Below, one piece after another: positions 1 to 8,744 of a DNA stretch of 64,000 bases. The notes below the pieces were generated by a model, which saw only the letters and a program-made list of their open reading frames with translations, was not told the DNA's origin and searched no databases. Location: the NCBI RefSeq assembly GCF_000142905.1, contig NW_013657665.1, positions 138,164 through 202,163 of the forward strand. The letters run 5' to 3'. Each line of letters begins with the position of its first letter. The first letter of the stretch is position 1. The position numbers and the translations under genes were made by a program. This DNA comes from Thecamonas trahens ATCC 50062 (lineage: Eukaryota > Apusozoa > Apusomonadida > Apusomonadidae).

Positions 1-192
1 GCCCACCAGCGCTGCAGGCATGTTGCCGGTCGTCACGTCAAGCGCCAGCGGCTGGGCCGTCTCGTCCACGGGGCCAAAGTTGCCTGCAAGAAACATGTTC
101 TCCGCCGCCCTGCTCCTCGCCACGACCCAGATCAGCGCCTCGAGAACAGCGACTACCGCCCGGGCCACGACTTGCACAAAGGCTCTCAGCAT
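1..192 (-). CDS. Carotenoid oxygenase family protein, N-terminal fragment cut by the window edge
   Basis: Reading leftward from an ATG at 192, the frame stays open for 64 codons to the window edge. The peptide starts MLRAFVQVVARAVVAV and contains NFGPVDETAQPLAL followed by DVTTGNMPAALVG. This matches the conserved N-terminus of carotenoid cleavage dioxygenases and RPE65 (N-F-x-P-V-x-E, then V-x-G-x-(I/M)-P-x-x-L-x-G). Family members cleave polyene double bonds with a four-His iron centre, which would lie outside the window. The first 25 residues are hydrophobic and could be a membrane or signal segment. It is divergent to the leishmanolysin gene. Family call is fairly firm; substrate cannot be told. 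Confidence 0.72.
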   Translation of the reverse strand, partial: MLRAFVQVVARAVVAVLEALIWVVARSRAAENMFLAGNFGPVDETAQPLALDVTTGNMPAALVG

Positions 193-410
193 GGCACTGT
201 TGGTGCGGTGGCGTGGTGGTGTAGTGTTGTGATACGACCTTGCCCAGCCCAGCCTGCCACTGCCACAGGTGCCAGGCTTGTGACGAGGCCATGATGAGCC
301 GGCATGATGACCGCCGGCGATTCCCGTCACGCCACACGCATTTGATACTCCCACCGCCGCCAGCCACGGCCAGCCACCATACCAGGCGATCTCAAGCGGG
401 GCCCTGGTTG

Positions 411-460
411 ATGCACCGTTGATGCCTGTTGATGCCGGTTGATGCCTGTTGATGCAGCAG
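411..460. repeat. Short degenerate GTTGATGCC tandem repeat
   Basis: Five copies of GTTGATGCC-like units about 10-12 bases apart lie in the divergent intergenic region (193-910) between the carotenoid oxygenase and leishmanolysin starts. A C-rich tract of runs separated by single A or T follows at about 548-625. The rest of this interval shows no convincing gene. Confidence 0.6.
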
Positions 461-910
461 CAGTGCAAAACGTCATCAAGCCATTTGGCTGTCATCGCAA
501 GGCCAGCCCATACTCACCCTCCCTTCCCTGTCCACCTCTGTCCACCCCGACACCCCCCCCCCCCCCCAAACCCCAACCCCCAACCCCCCCTCCCCCCAAG
601 CCCCCCTACCCCACACCCCTTCCCCCGCATTATTTTCTTCGGTCCAACATGGCTTCCAAAAAAAAAAAGCCTCACTGAAGTGGAAGTGAGGCGGAAGCAA
701 TTGCCGAGGCGATTCACAGCCAGCCAGCCCTCCCCGACCTCCCCCCCGCACACGGAGCACCGTCTTCTCCAGAGAAGCATTGGTGAGTGAGTTCCACTCC
801 TCCCCACCCTCTTGCGCAAGTAGCGGAGGAGTACGCAGCAAAGAGTAGCTGGACACTGTTGTGAGTGTGGGCGTACTCTCTCTCTGTAGAGGCTGTGGAC
901 CACAACGAGC

Positions 911-3174
911 ATGGCCAGGTTGGGAACGCCCCGCAGTGGGTGGTGGCGTTGGTGGCTCTCGCCGTGGCGTTTGTTGTTGTGCGTGGAACGCCGACAGAAC
1001 GAGGCGAGGCCACAGACGGGAGGCCAAAAGCCACACCCGCACATCACGAGTGCATTCATGACAAGCTTCACATGCTCCATGCCGAGCTGCCGCAAATGGC
1101 GGCGCATGCCCGGCTCGCCCCTCAGGACTATGACCATGGGCCGGCGGAACAGGCGAGGATCTCGGCCCGGAGCGGCTCGGAGGGAACCGGGCCTATTGGA
1201 CCCATCCGCCTTGTCCTCGACTTTACCTACTTTGGCTCGAGCGACGACGTTGATCGGACGTGCCTCAATGAGGGCGACTCGGTGAAGATCGGGGACCCGA
1301 GCTCGACGTCGGACGTGTGCTCGGACACGGTCAACACCAATTGCTGGCTCGCTTGCGACGCCGAGTCGGTCTTTACCACCGCCAAGGGCGAACACCTGCA
1401 GAACAAGCTGCTTCCGCAGGCCAAGGCCTGGCTCGAGGGCGCACTCTCTGTTGTGCCATGCGCCGGCAATCTCAAGCTCACCGGCTCAACAGTCTGCGGG
1501 TACAACGGTGGCATCACCATCCCGCCGTCGTACACCAGTCCGGGCGTACCCGCTGACATGGTGCTGTTTGTCACAGCGCGCCCGACGCTCGGCAACGTCA
1601 TTGCCTACGCCGGCTCGTGCAAGGAAGACCAGTTTGGCCGCCCAGTCGCCGGCCACATGAACTTTGGCCCGAACAAGGTCGATCTCGCCTCGGAAATGTA
1701 CAGCATGCAGCTGGGCGTCGCCATCCACGAAATCACCCACGCTCTCGGCTTCCAATCGTCCAAGTACGGTACGTTCAAGGATGGGCTCAATTCGACAAAC
1801 GCGCTCCCGGGCCCCATCACCGAGACCGACGATGGCATCACCTACCTCAAGACACCCAAGGTTGTGGCCACCGCTCAGGACTACTTTAACTGCCCCTCCA
1901 TCACCCGCATCCCTGTCGAAGACGCCGGCGGCGCAGGTACTGCAGGCTCCCACTGGGAGAAGCGGCTCTTCCTCGACGAGTTTATGACCGGCTCGTCGTC
2001 CATCAAGCCGGTCCTCTCGGTCTTTACTCTCGCCATCCTCGAGGACTCGGGCTGGTACCTGCCCGACTACTCCAAGGCTGATCGCCTCGACTGGGGCCGC
2101 AACATGGGTTGCTCGTTTGTCAATGATGACTGCGGCCTTTGGAAGGACTCGGGCGCCTTTGGCTACAACTGCGGCCTCGACACAAAGTCGAACAACCAAT
2201 GCACCTACGACCGCAAGGCCAAGGGCTACTGCCAGATCGATGACTACTCGCCGGCCACCCTCGCACCCGCCTACCAGCACTTTCCAGGCATGCCGTCGCT
2301 CGGCGGCTTCTCCGACCTCGCAGACTTCTGCCCCATCACCCGCCCCTACTCCAACGGCCTCTGCTCCCAGTCATCAACCGCAACCTCCAACTCGTTCAAC
2401 TACGGCGAGAACTTTCATGACGAGTCGCGCTGCTTTGACTCGTCGCTCACCGTCGGCGACGACTTTGGCCCGCTTCGCCAAAACTGCCACCGCACTCTTT
2501 GCTTCAATGCCACCGGTCCACTTCGCGTCCAAATCGGCCTCACCTGGGTCGTCTGCCCCTCGTCCGGCAAGCTCACCGCTCCGGGCTATGAGGGCTCACT
2601 CGACTGCCCCGATGTCTCCTTCTTCTGCGCCGGCACTCCGTCGACCTCGATTGCCTTTCCCACCCCGACAAACGTCGAGCCCAAGTCGGTCGGCGAGGGT
2701 GACGTCGTGACCGTCACCGGTGAGGGTTTCTTCGCTGGCATGGACGTCTACCTCGGCCTCCACAAGTGTACCGACGTCACCCTCGTCGATGCCGCCACGC
2801 TCACGTGCGTCGTCGCCGCCCATCCCGAGTACTCGGAGGAGGTCGACGTCCCGGTCAACACCTACAACGCGGACGGCCAGGGCTCGTACTACTACCCGGT
2901 CACTTTCCGCGGCTCATCTAACTCGCTTCTCAGCAAGGCATCCGATGCTTTCAACTCTGCCTCTAACTTTGCTGCCGAGAACTGGTTCTGGATCTGCCTC
3001 GTCCTCATTTTCCTCGTTCTCGGCTGCGCCTTTTACAAGATCTGCATCAAGTCTGGCTCAAAGTCTGCAAAGGTGGCCCCAGCCCCGCCGCCGCACCATC
3101 GCCCGTCGCAGCCGCACCACGCCCCGCAACACGGCCGCGGCGGTGGCCATCCACATCATCCCTACGGCCGCTGA
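911..3174 (+). CDS. Leishmanolysin-like (GP63, peptidase M8) metalloprotease, membrane-anchored
   Basis: Zinc endopeptidase of family M8. HEITHALGF (about residues 273-281) is the HExxH zinc and catalytic motif, and the third zinc His is in SHWEKR about 75 residues on, as usual in GP63. A Cys-rich region follows, then an IPT/TIG-like immunoglobulin fold (PTNVEPKSVGEGDVVTVTG), one transmembrane helix (WICLVLIFLVLGCAFY, about 690-710) and a short His/Pro-rich cytoplasmic tail. The main frame has no ATG at its start. ATG 911 gives a good signal peptide (hydrophobic VVALVALAVAFVVV) only if one base is added in the C4 run at 929-932; the total is then 754 codons plus stop. An alternative is an upstream exon with donor near 785 and acceptor near 890. 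Family certain; start inferred. Confidence 0.9.
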
Positions 3175-3341
3175 GCACCTGTCGGTCGAGTGGGATGCGA
3201 GAAAAAAAAGAGAATCGTTCTCGCCCACAGCTCCCCACAACAGCTCCCTCAACTCCACTCTGTCTCTCCTCGGCCAGCCCCCGGCTTACCGCCCCACTGC
3301 ACCACCCACCCTCTTCCCCTCATCCCCTCACTTGCCAGGCC

Positions 3342-4643
3342 ATGTGGAACTGGACAAGACGCAACGCTGGGATCCTTGTCCGCAACCGCAGCCTTTCCTG
3401 CATCCCGACTGCCCGTGGCATGTGCGTGTTGCCTGCCAGCGCGCCAGCTGCGTTCGATGTGGCCATTGTGGGTGGCGGAGTGTCCGGCGCATCGACTGCG
3501 TACCACCTTGCAGCTGCTGATCCCTCGCTGACCGTCGCTGTCTTTGAGCAGGATCCATGCTACAGCCGCGCGTCATCGTCACTCTCCGCGGCCTCGATCC
3601 GCCATCAATACTCGACCAGCCTCAACGTGGCCATCTCGCTCTTCGGCTCGGACTTTCTGCGCCGCGCGGCGACGACGCTGGCGGTTGACGGCTGCGATCC
3701 GCCAAACATTGGCTTTGTCGAACGCGGATACTTGTTCCTCGCCGGCGAGAGTGGTCGGAGCGTGCTGGAAGAGAATCACGCAATCCAGATTGCCGCCGGT
3801 GCGAAGCCGACGCTGCTGGATCCCGCAGGCGTGGCCGCTGCGTGGCCGTGGATGCGGGCGCACGACGTAGCAGCTGCATCGCTGGGCGGACCAGGCGAGG
3901 GCTGGTTCGACGCCTACTCGCTTCTGATGGCATACAGGAACAAGGCGCGCTCGCTTGGCGTCTCGTTTGTCGCCGATGAGGTTGTCAAAGCTCGCCGAGG
4001 CGCCGACGGCGGCGTTGCCGAGCTTACCACGGTATCGGGCGCAGCACTTCAGGTAGGCACCGTTGTCAATGCTGCCGGTGGCTGGGCGCATCGTGTTGCT
4101 CAAATGTGCGGCGCATCGCTCCCGACCCGCCCGCACACCCGTTGCGTGTTTGTCTTTGAGACTGAGACCAACACTGCCGCCGACTGCCCCATGCTCATCG
4201 ACCGGACTGGGGTCTGGGCCCGGCCTGAGGGCACAAAGACGTTCATTTGCGGCGTGTCGCCGCCAGCTGACCGCGATCCGGTGGTAGATGTCACCGACGA
4301 CCTCGCCTTTGACGTCGACTACGCGCTCTTTGACGACATCATCTGGCCTGCGCTGGCCAACCGAGCCGAAGTCTTTGAGGCTATCAAGGTGGTCCACGCC
4401 TGGGCCGGCGTCTACAACATGAACCCCTTTGACCACAACGCTATCCTCGGCTACGATCCGGACGTCTCCAACTTGATTCATGCCGCAGGCTTCTCTGGCC
4501 ACGGTTTGCAGCAGTCGCCGGCAGTCGGCCGCGGCCTCTCGGAGCTCATCATCCACGGCAGCTACCAGACACTCGATCTCTCGCCGTTTGACTACTCCCG
4601 GCTTCTCACCGACGATCCCATTGTAGAGCGCAACGTTGTGTAG
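3342..4643 (+). CDS. FOXRED1: FOXRED1-like FAD-dependent oxidoreductase (complex I assembly factor)
   Basis: A 433-residue D-amino-acid-oxidase-fold flavoprotein. The Rossmann FAD motif is FDVAIVGGGVSGASTAYHLA near residue 40. The C-terminal ATGFSGHGLQQ-type signature of FOXRED1 is present as AAGFSGHGLQQSPAVGRGLSE, followed by LDLSPFDYSR, which also matches FOXRED1. In animals FOXRED1 works in the mitochondrial matrix in NADH dehydrogenase assembly. The chosen start gives an Arg-rich, acid-free N-terminus (MWNWTRRNAGILVRNRS) typical of a mitochondrial presequence. The frame is open upstream to 3195, but that stretch is low-complexity Pro/Ser/Thr and probably 5' UTR. It lies 168 bases downstream of the leishmanolysin gene. 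A sarcosine-oxidase-like enzyme is the main alternative. Confidence 0.88.
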   Translation: MWNWTRRNAGILVRNRSLSCIPTARGMCVLPASAPAAFDVAIVGGGVSGASTAYHLAAADPSLTVAVFEQDPCYSRASSSLSAASIRHQYSTSLNVAISLFGSDFLRRAATTLAVDGCDPPNIGFVERGYLFLAGESGRSVLEENHAIQIAAGAKPTLLDPAGVAAAWPWMRAHDVAAASLGGPGEGWFDAYSLLMAYRNKARSLGVSFVADEVVKARRGADGGVAELTTVSGAALQVGTVVNAAGGWAHRVAQMCGASLPTRPHTRCVFVFETETNTAADCPMLIDRTGVWARPEGTKTFICGVSPPADRDPVVDVTDDLAFDVDYALFDDIIWPALANRAEVFEAIKVVHAWAGVYNMNPFDHNAILGYDPDVSNLIHAAGFSGHGLQQSPAVGRGLSELIIHGSYQTLDLSPFDYSRLLTDDPIVERNVV

Positions 4644-4860
4644 CCTTGTGTAGCGCCGTCTCCCGTGCGTGCCAATCGAGCTGCGGAACTCAGCCCGCCA
4701 GCAATACATGCCATACGAAGCACTGTCATCTTTCATCCTGATACCATCAATCGGATCGGCAGCTCTTCAGACGTCACTACTCCCAGGTATGCCACACCGC
4801 GCCGCGGCCGCCACCCGCCGGACCCGGCCGCTGCCCGCCACTCGACTCGTTCGGTTCGCC

Positions 4861-7800
4861 ATGTTTGCCCGCTCACGCAGGTTCACCACGCCGGAGAAGA
4901 CCGAGCTCGGCCCCGGATGCTACGACCCCAAGCTGCCGGACCGCAAGCTGGGCAACCCGCTGGTGGTCCGGACCGAGCGCCGCATCCACGATGCTGACCT
5001 CGACTCGTCGTCGACCTCAGCCAGCTCTGTCGGCTCGGCGGGCTCGGCTGCCAGCGCCAAAATTTCAAACTCGCGCGACGGCGCCCAGCCCATTCCGCGC
5101 TGGCTGCGCGCCAAGCGGACCGAGCTGGTCGGCCCCGAGACACCGCCCAAGGTTGCGTCCAAGCGCAAGCAAGACCTTGTCACCGCCAAGATGACCTCAA
5201 AGGGCCTCGTCCGCAAGGTCCTTCTCGATCTCGAGGCCCGCATTGCCGCAAAGGACCAGAAGCTCCTCGCCCTCGTCGCCCACCACCGCGAGTCGGCGAG
5301 CCTTGCCGACGACGCCGATCGCGCACGTGCTGAACTTGCCGCTGCCCGCGCACAGCTGGACACCGCCCGCGCTGATGTTGCTGCAGCAGGCGATGCCGCC
5401 ATCAGCCTTCGCGCCCAGCTCGCCGCCACCGTCGGCGCTCACGCTGCGTGTCAGGCCCGCCTCGATGCGCTCGACGCAGACTACTCAGCCGCCTGCGACG
5501 CCGCCGCCGCAAAGCTAGCCGCCACCGCCGCAAAGCTGGCCAACCACTGTGCCGATGCAAAAGTCACTGCAGGGCTTGCCGCCTGCTCAGCTGCTGCGCT
5601 CCGCGATCTCCGCGCCGAGCACGCCGCTGCTCTAGCCGCCCACGAGAACGAGACCCGTGCCGCCACCGCCGCACTCATTGCTTCGTACTCAGCTGCACTC
5701 CGCGAGGCTCGCGCCGCTCACCAGTTGGAGATCGAGGAGCTGCAGCTGCGCGCTGCCGGCAATGCAGCACGCGAAGCCGCAGCCAATGGCGCGTCCGCTG
5801 CGGCCGACGCCGCCGTCCGCGAAGCCGCCCTCGTCGCCGAGGTTGCTCACCTCAGTCTCAAATCGCGCGCCGCGAACACCCTTGCAGCCGCTGTCACTGC
5901 TGCTGTGGCCTCGACCGCCGCTCGTGAGCGCTGCGATGCCGTGCCCAACATCGTGGACCCTGCCACCGCCGCCGCACACCATGCCGCCGCTGTCGACGCG
6001 CACACCGCCTCGCTCCGCCACTCGGAAGCCTCAGCCCTAGCCAGTCTCCAAGCCGACCACGCCGAGGAGCTTGCTCGCCTTTCTGCAGCAGCAGACGCCC
6101 GCGTCTCGGCCGCACGTCGCGAGGCGGCGGCCGTCTATGCTTCCGAGCGCGAGGCCGATGCCAAAGCAGCCGCCGACGAGCTCGCCCGCCTTCGCGCCGC
6201 CCACGCTGCCGAGTTGACCGCCGTCCGCCGCGAGGCCGCCGAGTCGGTGGCGGCTGCCAACGAGCGCCTCGCTCACATGCACACCACCGTTGACCGACTC
6301 ACCACCAAGCTGAGCGGGCTCTCTTCCAAGGTCTCGATCCATGCAGCACAGGTCTTTGAGAACTCGCCGTACAAACCGCTTGCCTCACCAAAGTCAGAGG
6401 CCCTCCGCAAAGCGCACCGCGCCAACCTCGACCGGCTCCACGCCTCGGCCGCCACCATGTACGACATTACCAGCACTTCGCTTGCCCCGCTGTCCTCGCC
6501 GTCGCGGCATCCTTCGATGGACGCATACTCGCAGGCAGTCGAGGCGTCGACCCGCCAGCTCGGCGCTGTGCTCGATGGTGCCCTTTTGCTCGGCGCCAAG
6601 AAGGTCGCGCTTCTCCGAAGCGACCGCGCCACTATTGCCTCTGCCGCTGCTGCCGCAACCGCGCGTATCGATGAGCTCGCCACGGCCGCCGAGGCTACCG
6701 AGGCACAGGTTGCCCTCGTCGAAGCCGATGCCGCCGCCCTCGCCGCCTCGCTCAACGAGACACTCGCGGCTCTCGCTGCCAAGACCGCCGAAGCTGACGC
6801 AGCATCAGATGAGCTTGTCTCGCTTCGCGACTCATTTGGCAACGAAACCGCTGCTGTCCTCGTCCAGCTCGACGCCGCCCGCGCCGCACTTGGCAATCTC
6901 GAGAGCCAGCACGCAAGCGCCATGGCCGGCGCAGCAGACAAGCTTGACGCTGCAAAAGCAACTCTCGCCGACTCTAACGCACTCATGGCCGAACTCGATG
7001 TCGCCGTCACCGAGCTCACGGCCGAGGTCGAGACCTCGCATGCCCGCGAAGCTCAGCTCGCTGATCACACTGCAGCTGTCGAGGCCGCTCTGACTGCTGC
7101 CGAGGGCGCGTCTGAGACCGCTGCGGCCGAGCTTGCTGTTGTCCGCAACGAGCTGGATGAGGTTGTGGCGGCGGTGTCGGCCGCCAAGGCCGCCACCGCC
7201 GCAGCTGTAGCTTCGGCACTTGACGCACTTGCCGAGCTCGACCTTCTCACGCCTGAGGCTACCGCCAGCCTTGCGGATGCGCAAAAGGTCGGAATCGGCG
7301 CGACCGTCGAGGTGCTTGCTGCTGTCTTGGTCAACGCCGTCAACGTCTCGCAGTTTGAGCTGGGCGTGGCGGCAGACGCTGCCGAGAAGACTGTCCTGGC
7401 AGCGCAGGCCAGCGTTGCCGCTGCCCGAGCCGATGCTGCGGCTTCCGCCAAACAGGCCACAAGCTTGGAGGACGCACTCACAAAGATGCGGTCCAACCTC
7501 AACACGCTCGTCCGCAACGCCGCCATCACCCAGCGCCGCAAGGACGAGGAGGAGCTGGAGGATCTTTCAGCAGTGGCGGACGCGCTGCAAGAAAACCTCA
7601 ACGCGGTTGTCGCTGAGTCGGCGGCGATCAAAGCCGATCTTGTTTGCAAGCTCACCGAGGTGCGGGGCAAGCTCGAGACAAAGTCCACCCAGGTGGCTGC
7701 TCTGGAGGTCAAGCTCAGCTCGGCCAGCTCGCGCTATGCGGGTGACAAGTCGCGGCTTGAATCCCGACTTACGGCAGCGCTCGATGCTGCAGACTCGCTG

Positions 7801-8403
7801 CAGGTCGAGAACAGAGAGCTGCGGATTCAGGTCTCGCGGCTTGGCGGCGCGTCACAGATGGATCTCGAGGAGCTGCGTGCCCAAAACGAGGTGCTGGAAA
7901 ACCAAGCCAAGGAGCTCGCTGAAGCCAACGCTCAGCTTGGCGGCCACTCTAACCGCAAGCAAAAAATCCGCCATCTCGCCAAGGTCGTGGCCGAGAACCG
8001 CAAACTCAAAACCGACAATGTTCGTCTCCGTGCTACCGTCGAGAAGTACCGCCTCAAGGCTGCCGAGCTCCGGTCCTCGCTCTCATCGGCTTCGCTCCGG
8101 CGCTCGTCGCGCCGCTCCATTGCCGCCTCGCAGAGTAAGCAAGCAACCACCTCGCAGCGAACCTCGTCGTCGTCAACCGTTTATCTCTCGGCCAAGCCCG
8201 GTGGCATGGCGCTTGACGATCTCGACGGCGGCTCACCCATCAAGATCCACACCAACGCCGAGGGCATGGCCGCTACAGACGTCGCGAGCAAGGAGAATAG
8301 CGTTTCGGTCAACGACTCGCTCAACGCCTCGCTCAACGCCTCGCTCAACGCCTCGCTCAACGCCTCGCTCAACGCCTCGCTCAACGCCTCGCTTGTCCGC
8401 TGA
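4861..8403 (+). CDS. HMMR: HMMR/RHAMM-like spindle-associated coiled-coil protein
   Basis: 1180 residues, Ala-rich, almost wholly coiled coil. Both ends resemble HMMR. The N-terminus (RRFTTPEKTELGPGCYDPKL) has the short P-G-x-Y-D motif found at the start of HMMR. Near residues 1024-1070, GGHSNRKQKIRHLAKVVAEN resembles the C-terminal HMMR segment (G-H-x-N-x-K-Q-K-I-x-H-x-x-K-L-K-x-E-N). In animals that region targets HMMR to spindle poles and centrosomes; hyaluronan binding is unlikely here. A Ser/Arg stretch and then six exact LNAS repeats end the protein. ATG 4861 is the Met just before the conserved N-terminal motif; the frame is open to 4669 without similarity. Orthology rests on these two short blocks. 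Confidence 0.7.
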   Translation: MFARSRRFTTPEKTELGPGCYDPKLPDRKLGNPLVVRTERRIHDADLDSSSTSASSVGSAGSAASAKISNSRDGAQPIPRWLRAKRTELVGPETPPKVASKRKQDLVTAKMTSKGLVRKVLLDLEARIAAKDQKLLALVAHHRESASLADDADRARAELAAARAQLDTARADVAAAGDAAISLRAQLAATVGAHAACQARLDALDADYSAACDAAAAKLAATAAKLANHCADAKVTAGLAACSAAALRDLRAEHAAALAAHENETRAATAALIASYSAALREARAAHQLEIEELQLRAAGNAAREAAANGASAAADAAVREAALVAEVAHLSLKSRAANTLAAAVTAAVASTAARERCDAVPNIVDPATAAAHHAAAVDAHTASLRHSEASALASLQADHAEELARLSAAADARVSAARREAAAVYASEREADAKAAADELARLRAAHAAELTAVRREAAESVAAANERLAHMHTTVDRLTTKLSGLSSKVSIHAAQVFENSPYKPLASPKSEALRKAHRANLDRLHASAATMYDITSTSLAPLSSPSRHPSMDAYSQAVEASTRQLGAVLDGALLLGAKKVALLRSDRATIASAAAAATARIDELATAAEATEAQVALVEADAAALAASLNETLAALAAKTAEADAASDELVSLRDSFGNETAAVLVQLDAARAALGNLESQHASAMAGAADKLDAAKATLADSNALMAELDVAVTELTAEVETSHAREAQLADHTAAVEAALTAAEGASETAAAELAVVRNELDEVVAAVSAAKAATAAAVASALDALAELDLLTPEATASLADAQKVGIGATVEVLAAVLVNAVNVSQFELGVAADAAEKTVLAAQASVAAARADAAASAKQATSLEDALTKMRSNLNTLVRNAAITQRRKDEEELEDLSAVADALQENLNAVVAESAAIKADLVCKLTEVRGKLETKSTQVAALEVKLSSASSRYAGDKSRLESRLTAALDAADSLQVENRELRIQVSRLGGASQMDLEELRAQNEVLENQAKELAEANAQLGGHSNRKQKIRHLAKVVAENRKLKTDNVRLRATVEKYRLKAAELRSSLSSASLRRSSRRSIAASQSKQATTSQRTSSSSTVYLSAKPGGMALDDLDGGSPIKIHTNAEGMAATDVASKENSVSVNDSLNASLNASLNASLNASLNASLNASLVR
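8320..8391 (+). repeat. 12-base coding tandem repeat, six copies (LNAS)
   Basis: CTCAACGCCTCG is repeated six times without mismatch just before the stop of the HMMR-like gene and encodes (LNAS)6. The exact identity points to recent slippage expansion, so copy number may vary between strains. Confidence 0.95.
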
Positions 8404-8518
8404 GCGAGAGATTGAAATCACACATGTACCCGCTGCTCGGCGGCAGGGCGCGCGCAGAACGGCAGCGCGCCCCATAGTTATCCACCACCCCACCTCACCC
8501 CTCACCCCCCTCCGTAGC

Positions 8519-8734
8519 ATGGTTCGAATTCGCTCGAGTGACAGCCGTTCCGAGACGCCGTCAGCATCGTCGCGCGAGTCGGATGCCGTGTCCGACACTG
8601 ACCATCTGCGTCGCTTCAAGAGCTCGCGACCGAGGGCGTCGGGTCTCCGGACCGACTCGAGCTCGCGCTCTGACTGGGGTTCGCGGGCAGGTGACCGAGG
8701 TAGAACATGCTCACGATGCTGCAGGTGCTGGTGA
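8519..8734 (+). CDS. Possible small Ser/Arg-rich ORF, unrecognised
   Basis: A 71-codon ORF starts at an ATG with acceptable context (TAGCATGG) 116 bases after the HMMR-like stop and ends 11 bases before the convergent KDM5 stop. It is rich in Ser, Arg and Asp (for example RSSDSRSETPSASSRESDAV) and ends Cys-rich (CSRCCRCW). Codon use resembles the genes, but its position between two convergent 3' ends and its lack of any family match leave it doubtful. It may be 3' UTR of the HMMR-like gene. Confidence 0.22.
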   Translation: MVRIRSSDSRSETPSASSRESDAVSDTDHLRRFKSSRPRASGLRTDSSSRSDWGSRAGDRGRTCSRCCRCW

Positions 8735-8744
8735 GAGCTGCACT

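Noticed and set aside
4669..4860. Longer N-terminus for the HMMR-like protein (start at 4669)
   Set aside because: The extension has no similarity or coding-like pattern, and the conserved motif begins right after Met 4861.
8519..8545. GGTTCGAATTC resembles a tRNA B box
   Set aside because: No A box or acceptor-stem pairing can be placed upstream at the right distance; the sequence is within a possible small ORF.
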